DNA of 64,000 nt. Origin: Mycolicibacterium fluoranthenivorans (lineage in GTDB: Bacteria > Actinomycetota > Actinomycetes > Mycobacteriales > Mycobacteriaceae). This document shows positions 1 to 9,058 of this stretch, in pieces. The notes below the pieces were generated by a model. The model was not told the origin of the DNA, searched no databases, and was given only the letters and a program-made list of their open reading frames with translations. Positions within the stretch are counted from its first letter, which is position 1. Every line of letters starts with the position of its first letter. The DNA is taken from the NCBI RefSeq assembly GCF_011758805.1, contig NZ_JAANOW010000005.1:310001-374000 (forward strand). Reading direction: 5' to 3'. The position numbers were made by a program, and so were the translations under genes.

Positions 1-1
1 C

Positions 2-697
2 AGTGGAGCAGCGTCACCCCGGGTTCTCGTCGTCGACGACGATCCCGACGTCCTCGCGTCCCTGGAACGAGGCCTCCGGCTGTCCGGATTCGAGGTCGCC
101 ACGGCGGTCGACGGAGCCGAAGCCCTGCGCAGCGCCACCGAGACCCGGCCGGACGCGATCGTGCTCGATATCAACATGCCCGTGCTCGACGGCGTCAGCG
201 TCGTCACCGCGCTGCGCGCCATGGACAACGACGTACCGGTCTGTGTGCTGTCGGCCCGCAGCTCGGTGGACGATCGGGTGGCCGGGCTGGAAGCCGGCGC
301 CGACGACTACCTGGTGAAGCCGTTCGTGCTGCAGGAGTTGGTGGCCCGGGTCAAGGCGTTGTTGCGCCGGCGCGGCTCGACCGCCACCTTCTCCTCGGAG
401 ACCATCTCGGTCGGCCCGCTCGAGGTCGACATCCCCGGTCGCCGGGCCCGGGTCAACGGCACCGACGTCGACCTGACCAAGCGCGAATTCGACCTGTTGG
501 CAGTGCTCGCCGAGCACAAGACCGCGGTGCTCTCCCGCGCCCAGCTGCTGGAGCTGGTGTGGGGCTATGACTTCGCCGCCGACACCAACGTGGTGGACGT
601 GTTCATCGGCTACCTGCGCCGCAAGCTGGAGGCCGGTGGTGCGCCCCGGCTGCTGCACACGGTCCGCGGCGTGGGGTTCGTGCTGCGGCAGCAGTAG
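2..697 (+). CDS. prrA: PrrA response regulator (5' end outside window)
   Basis: OmpR/PhoB-type response regulator of the PrrAB two-component system, a transcription factor conserved across mycobacteria. The frame is open from base 2, so the start codon and the first few residues lie beyond the left edge. The receiver domain shows the DDD acidic pocket near the start, the phosphoacceptor Asp in [11 protein letters not shown] (codon 167-169), and the conserved Lys in DYLVKPF. A winged-helix DNA-binding domain follows, with [14 protein letters not shown] and [13 protein letters not shown], and it ends in [11 protein letters not shown]. The sequence closely resembles M. tuberculosis PrrA as I remember it. 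The histidine kinase gene starts 6 bases after the stop, so the two are co-transcribed. Confidence 0.97.
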   Translation, partial: SGAASPRVLVVDDDPDVLASLERGLRLSGFEVATAVDGAEALRSATETRPDAIVLDINMPVLDGVSVVTALRAMDNDVPVCVLSARSSVDDRVAGLEAGADDYLVKPFVLQELVARVKALLRRRGSTATFSSETISVGPLEVDIPGRRARVNGTDVDLTKREFDLLAVLAEHKTAVLSRAQLLELVWGYDFAADTNVVDVFIGYLRRKLEAGGAPRLLHTVRGVGFVLRQQ

Positions 698-703
698 GTT
701 CGC

Positions 704-2062
704 ATGGATCTCAACGACCGGCTGTACCGAATTCTCGGACTACCCAAGCGGGCGCTGTCGCTGCGCTCGATCGTGCTGGTGGCGTCGTTCTCGGTGATCG
801 CCACCGTCATCACCATCGGCACCTGGGTGTGGATCGGCATCACCAACGAGCAGTACAGCCAGCTGGACCGACGCCTCGACTCGATCAGCAGCCTCGGCGA
901 TGTCACCACCCTGCTCAGCAGCGCCCTCAACGATCACACCGACGAACCCGCTGCCAATGGCGGTCTGGTGCGCACCGCCCGCATCGCCGGGTCCACCGTG
1001 TCGGCGCCCGATGACATCGTGCTGCCCGAATTCCCGGACGGTTTCGCGACCACCACGATCAACGGCGTCAAGTATCGGGTGCGTACGTTCAGCGCCGGCC
1101 AGGCCTCGGTCGCCCTGGGCGCGCCGACCGCCGAGACCGAGCACCAGATCGACGCCCAGCACCGCCGGGTGTTGCTGATCTGCGGCGGTGTCATCGGCGG
1201 CACCGCCATCGTCGGCTGGATCATCTCGGCCATCATGATCACCCCGTTTCGGCGGCTCGCCCAGCAGGCCCGGGCCATCAACTCGCAGTCCAAGCCCGAA
1301 GAGGTTCAGGTGCGCGGCGTGTGGGAGGCCACCGAGATCGGCGAGGCCGTCGAGGGCATGCTGGCCCGCATCGGCGACGAGCAGCAGCGGACCAAAGCGG
1401 CCCTGGAGTCGGCGCGCGATTTCGCCGCCGTCGCCTCGCACGAACTGCGCACCCCGCTGACCGCCATGCGCACCAATCTCGAGGTGCTCGACACCCTGGA
1501 GATGCCCGACGAGCAGCGCAAGGAAGTGCTCGGCGACGTGATCCGCACCCAGTCCCGGATCGAGGCCACCCTGACCGCGCTGGAGCGTCTGGCGCAGGGC
1601 GAGCTGACCACCTCCGACGACCATGTCCCGGTGGACATCACCGAACTGCTCGACCGCGCCGCGCACGACGCCATGCGCGTGTATCCCGACCTGGATGTGT
1701 CCCTGGTGCCCGCGCCGACGGTGCTGATCCTCGGGCTGCCCGCCGGGTTGCGGTTGGCGGTGGACAACGCGATCGCCAACGCGGTCAAGCACGGGAACGC
1801 GACCCGGGTGCAGCTGTCCGCGGTGGCCTCACGGGCCGGGGTGGAGATCGCCGTCGACGATGACGGTGTCGGGCTGCCCGAAGAGGAACGCACCCGGGTG
1901 TTCGAGCGGTTCTCCCGCGGGTCGACGGCCTCGCATTCCGGGTCGGGCCTGGGCTTGGCACTGGTCGCCCAGCAGGCCGAATTGCATGGCGGCACAGCCT
2001 CATTGGAGGCCAGCCCGCTCGGCGGCGTGCGGTTGCTGCTGCGGTTGCCCGGGCCCGCCTAA
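704..2062 (+). CDS. prrB: PrrB sensor histidine kinase
   Basis: Membrane sensor kinase partner of PrrA, 452 aa. There is a first transmembrane helix at about residues 22-45, a periplasmic sensor of about 110 residues, and a second helix near 153-178. A HAMP linker and the dimerisation box ASHELRTPLTAMRTN follow, with phospho-acceptor His246. The ATPase domain has its N box (DNAIANAVKHG), G1 (DDDGVGLP) and G2 (GSGLGLALVAQQ) all intact. The catalytic half is nearly the M. tuberculosis sequence, while the periplasmic loop differs more, as expected for a sensor region. The gene follows prrA by 6 nt in the same operon. Confidence 0.96.
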   Translation: MDLNDRLYRILGLPKRALSLRSIVLVASFSVIATVITIGTWVWIGITNEQYSQLDRRLDSISSLGDVTTLLSSALNDHTDEPAANGGLVRTARIAGSTVSAPDDIVLPEFPDGFATTTINGVKYRVRTFSAGQASVALGAPTAETEHQIDAQHRRVLLICGGVIGGTAIVGWIISAIMITPFRRLAQQARAINSQSKPEEVQVRGVWEATEIGEAVEGMLARIGDEQQRTKAALESARDFAAVASHELRTPLTAMRTNLEVLDTLEMPDEQRKEVLGDVIRTQSRIEATLTALERLAQGELTTSDDHVPVDITELLDRAAHDAMRVYPDLDVSLVPAPTVLILGLPAGLRLAVDNAIANAVKHGNATRVQLSAVASRAGVEIAVDDDGVGLPEEERTRVFERFSRGSTASHSGSGLGLALVAQQAELHGGTASLEASPLGGVRLLLRLPGPA

Positions 2063-2637
2063 TCCGAGCCGGCGGTCGGCGCCAAGCAGTAGGCGCGCAC
2101 CGGGGCGGGATAGCTGTAGGTGGTGGTGTCGGCCGGGCACTGGGCGGCCGCGGAGTCGAATCGCTGCACCACCTTGTAGGCCTTGTCATCACTGATGGCG
2201 CAGTCGGTTTGCTCGAGGTTCTTGCCGCTGGCGGTGGGGTGATAGCAGTGCCCGGCGGTGAGGTTCTCGACGAGGCAGAGCCGGCCGACCGCGTGGTGGT
2301 CGAGAGTCCAGTCATAGCTGATGTAGTTGGCGTTGGCGCACGACCGGTCGCTGTCGAGCACCGCACCCACCGTGAAGCTGGGGTCGGTGCCGCAGTCGGT
2401 GCGGTGCACGTCTTGTCCGTCGGCCCCGAGTGCAACACAGTCGCCGACAAGGTAACTCGTGATCTCCTGCTTCGCAGCCGTGGTCGCCTGCTGCACTTCG
2501 CGCTTCTCGGCCAAGCTGAACTTGGCGAGCAGAATCAGTGAGACACCGATGATGGTGAAGGCCAACCGGACCTTCTTGGTGCGCCACCACCGTGTCTTGG
2601 CCGGAGCGGGCTGGGCGGTGGTTTGCGGGTTGGTCAT
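2059..2637 (-). CDS. LppU-like Cys-rich membrane-anchored protein
   Basis: Predicted 192-aa protein of unknown function. A cytoplasmic N-terminal tail (TNPQTTAQPAPAKTRWWRTKK) precedes one transmembrane helix at about residues 25-42. The rest is an extracytoplasmic domain with paired cysteines (GDCVALG, RTDCG, RSCANA, RLCLVEN, GHCYHP, QTDC). The GDC...DC spacing resembles the LppU/SCO3897 family of actinobacterial envelope proteins, but there is no lipobox here. I chose the ATG at 2637 because an AGGATC ribosome-binding sequence lies upstream; in-frame extension to 2799 would precede it with unrelated sequence. The stop overlaps the prrB stop by 4 bases (convergent). Confidence 0.72.
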   Translation of the reverse strand: MTNPQTTAQPAPAKTRWWRTKKVRLAFTIIGVSLILLAKFSLAEKREVQQATTAAKQEITSYLVGDCVALGADGQDVHRTDCGTDPSFTVGAVLDSDRSCANANYISYDWTLDHHAVGRLCLVENLTAGHCYHPTASGKNLEQTDCAISDDKAYKVVQRFDSAAAQCPADTTTYSYPAPVRAYCLAPTAGSD

Positions 2638-2775
2638 ATCTGTCGATCCTTTTTTCACGTGGACACCGAAAGCCCGCATTCCGGGGCCTCTTGCAAGGTG
2701 TAGTCGCGAAACATGCGTCGATCCGAACGCCGCCCGAGGGTGATCTGCCCCACGCCCCGGACCCGCACAAGACAA

Positions 2776-2824
2776 AGAACCGCCGTCGCTACGGCCCACA
2801 TTGGACCGGAACGACGGCGGTTCT
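2776..2824 (-). terminator. Stem-loop terminator downstream of the FKBP gene
   Basis: Perfect 13-bp inverted repeat, AGAACCGCCGTCG at 2776-2788 and its complement at 2812-2824, with a 23-nt loop. It lies 11 bases past the FKBP stop codon on the minus strand. The U-tract is weak, as is usual for mycobacterial terminators. Confidence 0.7.
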
Positions 2825-2835
2825 GTTGGTACTAG

Positions 2836-3198
2836 CTAGCGGGTGGCCAGCAGGTCGATGACGAATATGAGCGTCTTGCCCGACAGCCGATGGCCGCCAC
2901 CGGCCGGACCGTAGGCCTGCTCCGGCGGGATGGTCAGCTTGCGCCGACCGCCCACGCGCATCCCGGGGATACCGTCCTGCCAGCCCTGGATGAGGCCGCG
3001 CAGCGGGAAGGTGATCGACTCGCCGCGGTTCCACGAGCTGTCGAACTCTTCGCCGGTGTCGTACTCCACGCCGAGGTAGTGCACCTCCACGGAGCCGCCG
3101 GGTACCGCTTCCTCGCCTTCGCCGACGATGAGGTCTTCGATGACCAGCTCGGTGGGTGCCGGGCCGTCCGGAAATTCGATTTCAGGTTTTGTTGCCAC
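2836..3198 (-). CDS. FKBP-type peptidyl-prolyl cis-trans isomerase
   Basis: Small cytoplasmic 120-aa FK506-binding-type prolyl isomerase that accelerates protein folding. It is a single FKBP domain with the typical order VEVHYLGVEYDTGEEFDSSW, FPLRGLIQGWQDGIPGM, RRKLTIPPEQAYG and LIFVIDLL, which carry the active-site aromatic and hydrophobic residues. The start is GTG at 3198: a TACGGT -10 box ends 8 nt before it and no Shine-Dalgarno sequence is evident, so the message is probably leaderless. A 13-bp stem-loop terminates the gene. The divergent DUF2630 gene begins 32 bases away. Confidence 0.93.
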   Translation of the reverse strand: MATKPEIEFPDGPAPTELVIEDLIVGEGEEAVPGGSVEVHYLGVEYDTGEEFDSSWNRGESITFPLRGLIQGWQDGIPGMRVGGRRKLTIPPEQAYGPAGGGHRLSGKTLIFVIDLLATR

Positions 3199-3230
3199 GA
3201 TTGTCCACCGTAGTCGGGCACACTGGCTTC

Positions 3231-3479
3231 ATGGCCACTGATGCGGACATCCTCGCCGAAGTCAACAAGCTCGTCGCAGAGGAGAAGGAGCTGCGCACTG
3301 CACTGCAGCACCGCGAGATCGACGAATCGACCGAACACCAGCGCCTGCGCTCCATCGAGGTGCAGCTCGACCAGTGCTGGGACCTGCTGCGGCAGCGGCG
3401 GGCGCTTCGGGAGTCCGGCGGCGATCCCGATGACGCCGCGGCCCGTCCCGCCGAAGAGGTCGAGGGCTACCTGGGCTGA
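3231..3479 (+). CDS. DUF2630 family small protein
   Basis: 82-aa soluble helical protein of unknown function. It is rich in charged residues, with a predicted coiled-coil core (EVNKLVAEEKELRTALQHRE) followed by LDQCWDLLRQRRALRESGGDP, which is the DUF2630 signature as I remember it. The ATG at 3231 matches the family N-terminus MATDADILAEV; an in-frame GTG further upstream would enter the FKBP promoter. The oxidoreductase gene starts 6 bases after the stop, suggesting co-transcription. Confidence 0.85.
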   Translation: MATDADILAEVNKLVAEEKELRTALQHREIDESTEHQRLRSIEVQLDQCWDLLRQRRALRESGGDPDDAAARPAEEVEGYLG

Positions 3480-3485
3480 CACCGG

Positions 3486-5042
3486 GTGGCACACGCGCAG
3501 TACGACGTCGTCATCGTCGGGGGCGGACACAACGGTCTGGTCGCCGCCGCGTATCTGGCACGTGCCGGGCGCCGAGTCCGGCTGTTGGAGCGGCTCGATC
3601 ACGTGGGCGGCGCGGCCGTGTCCGCGCATGCCTTCGACGGTGTCGACGCCCGGCTGTCGCGGTACTCCTATCTGGTGAGCCTGCTGCCGCGGCGCATCAT
3701 CGACGAGCTGGGCGCGCGGATCAGGCTGGCCCGGCGGCGGCATTCCTCGTACACCCCGGACCCGGCTTCCGGTGGGACCACCGGACTGCTGCTCGGGGCG
3801 CACGACACCTTCGACGTCATCGGCGCCCGGCCCGATGCCACCGGTTTCGCGGAGTTCTACCGGCGCACCGGGCTGCTCACCAAGGCACTCTGGCCGACGC
3901 TGCTACAACCACTGGAGACCCGGTCGGCGGCGCGGCGCCGGGTGCTGGCCGGCGGGGACGACGCGGCCACCGCGTGGCGCGAGATCGTCGAAGAGCCGAT
4001 CGGGCGCGCGATCACCGCGGCGGTGCGCCACGATCTGGTGCGCGGGGTGATCGCCACCGACGCCCTGATCGGCACCTTCGCCTCCGTCGAGGATCCCGCT
4101 CTGCTCCAGAACGTGTGCTTCCTGTACCACCTGATCGGCGGCGGTACCGGTGACTGGGATGTGCCGATCGGCGGGATGGGCGCGGTCACCGGCGCCCTGA
4201 GCGCGGCGGCCAGCGGCTTCGGCGCTGAAATCACCACCGGTGCAGAGGTTTTCGGGATAAGCCCGGACGGCGAGGTGCGCTATCGGGCCGGCGGCCAGGA
4301 TCACACGGTGTCCGGCACGCACGTGCTGGCCGGCGTGACGCCCACGGTGCTGGCCGGGTTGCTGGACGAGCCCGCACCCGTGTCCGCGCCGGGGGCCCAG
4401 ATCAAGGTCAACCTGATGCTGCGCCGGCTGCCGCGCCTACGCGACACCTCGGTGACCCCCGAGCAGGCGTTCGGCGGCACCTTTCACATCAACGAGACGC
4501 TGACCCAACTGGAGGGCGCTTACACCGCGGCGTCCCGCGGCCAGGTGCCCGAACCTCTCCCGTGTGAGATCTACTGCCATTCGCTGACCGACCCCAGCAT
4601 CCTGTCCCCGAGCCTGCGCGCGGCCGGGGCGCAGACCCTGACGGTGTTCGGGCTGCACACCCCGCACAGCCTGTCCGCCGGCACCGACCCGGATCGGGCC
4701 AGGACCCGGTTGACCTCCGCTGCCCTGGACTCGCTGAACTCCGTTCTGGCCGAACCGATTCAGGACGTGATTGCCGAAGACGCCGCCGGCCGACTGTGCA
4801 TCGAGGCCAAGACCACCGCCGATCTGGACTCCATCCTGGGCATGACCGCGGGCAATATCTTCCACGGGGCCTTGGGCTGGCCGTTCGCCGAGGACGGCGA
4901 GCCGCTGGACACCCCGGCACGGCGCTGGGGCGTGGCGACGGCACATCCACGAATCCTGTTGTGCGGATCAGGCTCCAGGCGCGGCGGTGCGGTGTCCGGG
5001 ATCGGCGGGCACAATGCTGCGATGGCCGTGCTAGAGAGTTAG
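3486..5042 (+). CDS. Phytoene-dehydrogenase-like FAD oxidoreductase
   Basis: 518-aa flavoprotein of the phytoene desaturase/amine oxidase fold; substrate unknown. The N-terminal dinucleotide-binding motif is VVIVGGGHNGLVAAAYLARAG, followed by the acidic residue in RLLERLDHVGGAA. The C-terminal FAD-binding motif is RRGGAVSGIGGHNAAMAVL. Length and organisation match the NAD(P)/FAD-dependent oxidoreductase family near Rv0897c; no carotenoid genes are nearby, so carotenoid synthesis should not be assumed. The start is GTG. The last 12 bases overlap the 3' end of the convergent marR gene. Confidence 0.88.
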   Translation: MAHAQYDVVIVGGGHNGLVAAAYLARAGRRVRLLERLDHVGGAAVSAHAFDGVDARLSRYSYLVSLLPRRIIDELGARIRLARRRHSSYTPDPASGGTTGLLLGAHDTFDVIGARPDATGFAEFYRRTGLLTKALWPTLLQPLETRSAARRRVLAGGDDAATAWREIVEEPIGRAITAAVRHDLVRGVIATDALIGTFASVEDPALLQNVCFLYHLIGGGTGDWDVPIGGMGAVTGALSAAASGFGAEITTGAEVFGISPDGEVRYRAGGQDHTVSGTHVLAGVTPTVLAGLLDEPAPVSAPGAQIKVNLMLRRLPRLRDTSVTPEQAFGGTFHINETLTQLEGAYTAASRGQVPEPLPCEIYCHSLTDPSILSPSLRAAGAQTLTVFGLHTPHSLSAGTDPDRARTRLTSAALDSLNSVLAEPIQDVIAEDAAGRLCIEAKTTADLDSILGMTAGNIFHGALGWPFAEDGEPLDTPARRWGVATAHPRILLCGSGSRRGGAVSGIGGHNAAMAVLES

Positions 5043-5447
5043 CTTCCGCAGAATCGTCTGCAGCGCAAGCAGATCAGCGTCGCTCAGGGCGGCCAGCGCG
5101 GCCGGAGCCGGGTCCTGCACCGCCTCGACGGCGGCGGCCACGGCCTGCCCCTCCTCGGTGAGCGACACCACCTTGCAGCGCCGGTTCGCCGGATTCGTCT
5201 GGCGCAACACCAGGCCGCGCTCCTCCAGGTCATTGACGGCCACCGTCGCCGCGGGGGCGTCCATGGTGGCCGCCTCGGCCAGCTCTTTGACCGTCATCGG
5301 GGTGCGGGCCAGCCTGCGCAACACCCGAATCCGGCTGAACGGCAGACCGGACCGGTCGATCACCGCGCGCTTCCAGTCACCGCGGTTCTCATGCACGAGC
5401 GCGGACATCCGTTGCCATACCTCGTCGGCAATCAGGTCATCCGACAT
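5031..5447 (-). CDS. MarR family regulator of the adjacent efflux gene
   Basis: 138-aa winged-helix repressor. The MarR fold is visible as SRIRVLRRLARTPMTVKELAEA (HTH region), APAATVAVNDLEERGLVLRQ (recognition helix) and the wing NPANRRCKVVSLTEEG. Its ATG lies inside the last codons of the MFS gene (11-base overlap), so efflux pump and regulator are translationally coupled on one message. A 24-bp palindrome just upstream of the MFS start (6915-6938) is the obvious candidate operator. Inducer unknown. Confidence 0.9.
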   Translation of the reverse strand: MSDDLIADEVWQRMSALVHENRGDWKRAVIDRSGLPFSRIRVLRRLARTPMTVKELAEAATMDAPAATVAVNDLEERGLVLRQTNPANRRCKVVSLTEEGQAVAAAVEAVQDPAPAALAALSDADLLALQTILRKLTL

Positions 5448-6912
5448 GGACCGCCGCCTTCCCTTCGATCAGCGGGACCAGCCGCTGCGCCGAGGCCAGG
5501 GCACGCGGCGCGGTGGACACGAAGCCCAACACGATGATCACGACTCCGAGCGCGACACAGACGAACCACAGCGGACGGGCCGCGGCGATGAAGTCGACCC
5601 CCGAGGACAGCAGTGTCGTGCCCGTCACCGAACCACACAGCGCCACACCGATACTCACCCCGATCTGGCGGCTGGTGCTGGTCACCGCCGAGGCCGCCCC
5701 GGCCCGATCCAGCGGCATCCCGCTGACCGCCGCGTTGGTGATGGGGGCGTTGACCATCGAGAAGCCCATACCGAACACCGTGAACACCACCAGCAGCGCC
5801 CACACCGGCGTCGTCGCCGTCAGGAACGTCAACAAGTACGCGGCCGTGGTGATGAGCACACCGGCCGCCAGAAGTGACGGCCGCGCCCCGTAGCGACCGA
5901 CCAGCCGGCCCGACAACGGTGAGAACAACAGTGCGCCGATGGCGATCGGCAGGTAGATCAAACCGGTGTGCATGGCCGAGAACCCGCGCTCGGCCTGCAG
6001 ATACAGCGACATCATGAACAGGAACGCACCCCAGGTGGCGAACGCGCTGATGGCGATCACGGTCGCCGAGGCGAACGGGACGCTGCGGAAGAAGCGCAGG
6101 TCGATGAACGGGTCATGGCGGCGCGACTCGAACCGCAGGAACGCGGCGAACGCGACCGCGGCCAGCACTGCCACCGCGATGACCCGCGGGTTGGTCCAGC
6201 CCATCCCGGGCCCCTCGATCAACGCGAACACGACACCGAACAGGAACACCACCGCCAGACCCTGCCCGACGGGGTCGACATTGCGCATGGTCGCCGATTT
6301 CGTCTCGGGCACGAAGATCGCCGTGAGGATGACCGCGGCCGCACAGATCGGCAGGTTGATCCAGAACACCGCGCGCCAGCCCACGTACTCGATCAGCAGG
6401 CCACCCACCGTCGGCCCCAGCGCCATCGAGATGCCGACCACCGCGCCCCAGAAGCCGAGTGCGCGGGCGCGTTCCACCTTCCCGGTGAAGACCTGCGAAA
6501 TGATGGACAGCGCAACGGGGTTGAGCATCGAACCACCGATACCCTGCAGCAACCGCGCGGCGATCAAGGTGTCGATACCAGGAGCCAGGCTGCACAGCAG
6601 GGAGCCGACGGCGAACACCGTGAGCCCGATCTGGAAGATCCGCCGGCGGCCGAACCGGTCACCCATCGCGCCGGAGAGCATCAGCAGCGAGGCGAGCACC
6701 AGGGTGTAGACGTCGACCACCCACTGCAGCTGCGCGGGGCTGGCCCCGAGGTCGGTGCGGATGGACGGAATGGCGACGTTGACGATGGTGGCGTCCATCG
6801 ACACGATCAGCAGGCTGAGGCAACACGACACCAGGACGACGGCTTTACGCCGCGGGGTCAGGTTGCTGATGGCGTCGGGCCGCCGACGACCATCCTGCAC
6901 AGTTTCATTCAT
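5437..6912 (-). CDS. DHA2-type MFS drug efflux transporter
   Basis: 491-aa inner-membrane proton-antiport permease of the 14-helix DHA2 family (EmrB/QacA type), likely exporting toxic hydrophobic compounds. Family motifs include LDATIVNVAIPSI-like SMDATIVNVAIPSIRTDLG in helix 1, the loop motif GDRFGRRRIFQIG between helices 2 and 3, and the motif-C-like ALGPTVGGLLIEYVGWRAVF in helix 5. The ATG at 6912 is only a few bases from the palindromic operator, so the promoter is very close to the start codon. The marR gene overlaps the 3' end. Confidence 0.92.
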   Translation of the reverse strand: MNETVQDGRRRPDAISNLTPRRKAVVLVSCCLSLLIVSMDATIVNVAIPSIRTDLGASPAQLQWVVDVYTLVLASLLMLSGAMGDRFGRRRIFQIGLTVFAVGSLLCSLAPGIDTLIAARLLQGIGGSMLNPVALSIISQVFTGKVERARALGFWGAVVGISMALGPTVGGLLIEYVGWRAVFWINLPICAAAVILTAIFVPETKSATMRNVDPVGQGLAVVFLFGVVFALIEGPGMGWTNPRVIAVAVLAAVAFAAFLRFESRRHDPFIDLRFFRSVPFASATVIAISAFATWGAFLFMMSLYLQAERGFSAMHTGLIYLPIAIGALLFSPLSGRLVGRYGARPSLLAAGVLITTAAYLLTFLTATTPVWALLVVFTVFGMGFSMVNAPITNAAVSGMPLDRAGAASAVTSTSRQIGVSIGVALCGSVTGTTLLSSGVDFIAAARPLWFVCVALGVVIIVLGFVSTAPRALASAQRLVPLIEGKAAVHVG

Positions 6913-6914
6913 AC

Positions 6915-6938
6915 AACCATTGTGAAACTACAATCGTT
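6915..6938. promoter_or_regulatory. Palindromic operator upstream of MFS-marR
   Basis: Near-perfect dyad AAC-C-ATTGT-GAAACT-ACAAT-C-GTT. Eight of nine positions per arm are symmetric around a 6-nt centre. It begins 2 bases upstream of the MFS start codon, where a bound MarR dimer would block transcription or translation initiation. Binding by the linked MarR is inferred from position and symmetry. Confidence 0.7.
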
Positions 6939-6968
6939 ACCTTTGCAAACGCTGTCAGCCCACACACG

Positions 6969-7006
6969 GGTATGCCCCCGAAAGCCGGAGCTCTCGGGGG
7001 CATACC
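6969..7006 (-). terminator. Stem-loop terminator of gltA2
   Basis: Perfect 13-bp inverted repeat, GGTATGCCCCCGA at 6969-6981 and its complement at 6994-7006, with a 12-nt loop. It lies 9 bases beyond the gltA2 stop and precedes the MFS promoter. Confidence 0.8.
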
Positions 7007-7015
7007 TGCGCGGTC

Positions 7016-8320
7016 TCAGCTGCGGGTATCGATCCCCGCGTAATCGCGCTCGGTGTAGCCGGTGTAGATCTGCCGCGGCCGGCCGATCTTGCCGGGCTCG
7101 GAATGCATCTCGCGCCAGTGCGCGATCCAACCCGGCAACCGGCCCAAGGCGAACAGCACGGTGAACATCCGGGTGGGGAAGCCCATGGCCCGGTAGATCA
7201 CGCCGGTGTAGTAGTCGACGTTCGGGTAGAGCTTGCGCTCGATGAAGAAGTCGTCGGTGAGCGCGATCTCCTCGAGCTGCTTGGCGATGTCCAGCAACTC
7301 GTCCTCGACCCCGAGCTTGCCCAGGATCTTGTCGGCCTGCTCCTTGACGATGCGCGCCCGCGGGTCGTAGTTCTTGTAGACCCGGTGCCCGAAGCCCATG
7401 AGCTTGACACCCTCTTCGCGGTTCTTGACCTTCTTGACGAAGGTCTGCACATCGTCGCCGCCGGACCGGATCTTCTCCAGCATCTCCAGCACCGCCTGGT
7501 TGGCGCCGCCGTGCAGCGGGCCCCACAGCGCGTTGATGCCGCCGGAAATCGAGGTGAACAGGTTGGCCTGCGACGACCCGACGAGGCGCACCGTCGAGGT
7601 CGAGCAGTTCTGCTCATGGTCGGCGTGCAGGATGAACAGCATGTCCAGCGCACGGACGATCTCGGGATCGACCTCGTAGGGCTCGGCCGGGAAGCCGAAC
7701 GTCATCCGCAGGAAGTTCTCGACCAGGGTCAGCGAGTTGTCCGGGTACAGGAACGGCTGGCCGACCGACTTCTTGTAGGCGTAGGCCGCGATGGTCGGCA
7801 GCTTGGCCAGCAGCCGGATGGTGGACAGCTCCACCTGCTCCTTGTCCAGCGGATCCAGCGAATCCTGGTAGTAGGCGCTCAACGCGTTGGCCGCCGACGA
7901 CAGCACCGGCATCGGGTGCGCGTTGCGCGGGAAACCGTCGAAGAACCGCTTCAGATCCTCGTGCAGCATGGTGTGCCGCTGGATCTGGGTGGTGAACTTC
8001 TCCAGCTGCTCGGTGGTGGGCAGCTCACCGTAAATGAGCAGGTAGCTGACCTCGATGAAAGTGGACTTCTCGGCCAGCTGCTCGATCGGGTACCCGCGGT
8101 ACCGCAAGATGCCGGCGTCACCGTCGATATAGGTGATCGCGGATTTGGTGGACGAGGTGTTGACGAACCCGCCGTCGAAAGTCGTGTAGCCCGTCTTGGC
8201 GAGCAACGAACCCAGCGCGATGCCGTCGGAACCCTCGGTGGCGCGCACGATGTCCAGGTCCAACGAGCCACCCGGATACGACAGGGTCGCTACTTGGTCA
8301 GGGCTGGAGTTTTCGGCCAC
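7016..8320 (-). CDS. gltA2: Citrate synthase (type II, GltA2)
   Basis: 434-aa citrate synthase, condensing acetyl-CoA with oxaloacetate at the entry of the TCA cycle. Catalytic signatures are intact: the first active-site His in [18 protein letters not shown], the second in [15 protein letters not shown] with [14 protein letters not shown], and the Asp region near the C-terminus. Length and sequence fit mycobacterial GltA2, the main housekeeping enzyme; the second paralogue citA lies 3.6 kb away. The start is GTG with an AGAAGGGG ribosome-binding site. Only 51 bases separate it from the upstream tetR stop, so the promoter may lie partly inside that gene. Confidence 0.97.
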   Translation of the reverse strand: MAENSSPDQVATLSYPGGSLDLDIVRATEGSDGIALGSLLAKTGYTTFDGGFVNTSSTKSAITYIDGDAGILRYRGYPIEQLAEKSTFIEVSYLLIYGELPTTEQLEKFTTQIQRHTMLHEDLKRFFDGFPRNAHPMPVLSSAANALSAYYQDSLDPLDKEQVELSTIRLLAKLPTIAAYAYKKSVGQPFLYPDNSLTLVENFLRMTFGFPAEPYEVDPEIVRALDMLFILHADHEQNCSTSTVRLVGSSQANLFTSISGGINALWGPLHGGANQAVLEMLEKIRSGGDDVQTFVKKVKNREEGVKLMGFGHRVYKNYDPRARIVKEQADKILGKLGVEDELLDIAKQLEEIALTDDFFIERKLYPNVDYYTGVIYRAMGFPTRMFTVLFALGRLPGWIAHWREMHSEPGKIGRPRQIYTGYTERDYAGIDTRS

Positions 8321-8371
8321 GGGAACCCCTTCTGTGGTCGTGAGCTAAGCGTTACTACTGGACGGTAGTCG

Positions 8372-9058
8372 CTAACGTTGCGGCCCGCTTGCGTGGGGTG
8401 CCACGTCACGTGCCGGATGCTGCGTTGCTTGCGGTGTCGGCTCCCATGATCGGCGGAACCTCTCGAAGGTCGCCGACAGGCGTTCGCACAGGATCCCCGA
8501 GTTGATCGGCGGATGCCCGGGCAATCCGAGCCCGGCGAATGACGAGGAGAACAGCAAGGTCCAGATATCGGCGACGAGTCCCACCGCGGGGTCGCCCGCG
8601 CGGACGCCCAACCGTTCGGCCAGGACCTCCACCGAGGCGCCGGCGTGCCGCTGTTTGAACGTGAACGGCGAGATGGACATCGAGGTGGCGCCGTTCACGA
8701 TGGAGATCAGCACCGCCATCCGGGTGAAGGCCGGCGACTCGTGGCCCCGGCGCGGAGCGAAGATCTCCAGGTGCGCCCGCAGTAGGGCCTCATGCGCGGT
8801 GATCCCCCCGGGCTGGCGGCGCAGCGCCTCGGCGACGTAGCCGTCCATGTCCTCGGCCAGCGCGGCGACGACATCGGCCTTGGTCGGGAAGTACCGGCTG
8901 AAGGTGCGCGGGGACACGTCGGCGGCGACCGCGATCTGCTCGACCGTGGTGTTGTCGAACCCCTGCCGCTGACACAACTCGGCCGCGACGGCCACCAGCG
9001 TCGCGCGGGTCTTGAGCTTCTTACGTTCCCGCAGTCCCGCGCCGACCTGATCAGACAT
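8372..9058 (-). CDS. TetR family regulator, tandem copy 1
   Basis: 228-aa one-component repressor. The N-terminal HTH reads GLRERKKLKTRATLVAVAAE...TTVEQIAVAADVSPRTFSRYFPTK and is followed by an all-helical ligand domain. The ATG at 9058 overlaps the end of the upstream tetR by 8 bases; a longer start at 9103 would add 15 residues unlike the family. It is clearly a paralogue of its neighbour, since both begin GLRERKK and share SPRTFSRYF/SARTFSRYF and NG(A/S) blocks. The C-terminal 25 residues are polar and probably disordered. Ligand unknown. Confidence 0.88.
   Translation of the reverse strand: MSDQVGAGLRERKKLKTRATLVAVAAELCQRQGFDNTTVEQIAVAADVSPRTFSRYFPTKADVVAALAEDMDGYVAEALRRQPGGITAHEALLRAHLEIFAPRRGHESPAFTRMAVLISIVNGATSMSISPFTFKQRHAGASVEVLAERLGVRAGDPAVGLVADIWTLLFSSSFAGLGLPGHPPINSGILCERLSATFERFRRSWEPTPQATQHPARDVAPHASGPQR

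Noticed and set aside
740..1792. 350-aa minus-strand open frame over prrB
   Set aside because: Gly/Arg/His-rich shadow of the high-GC3 prrB codons; prrB itself has every kinase motif.
7103..8368. 421-aa plus-strand frame antisense to gltA2
   Set aside because: No family motif, low-complexity Arg/Gly/Gln composition, and lies wholly within citrate synthase.
8321..8371. Inverted-repeat operator between tetR and gltA2
   Set aside because: The arms CGTTACTAC and GTAGTCGCTAACG match only with an asymmetric gap, which is likely chance.
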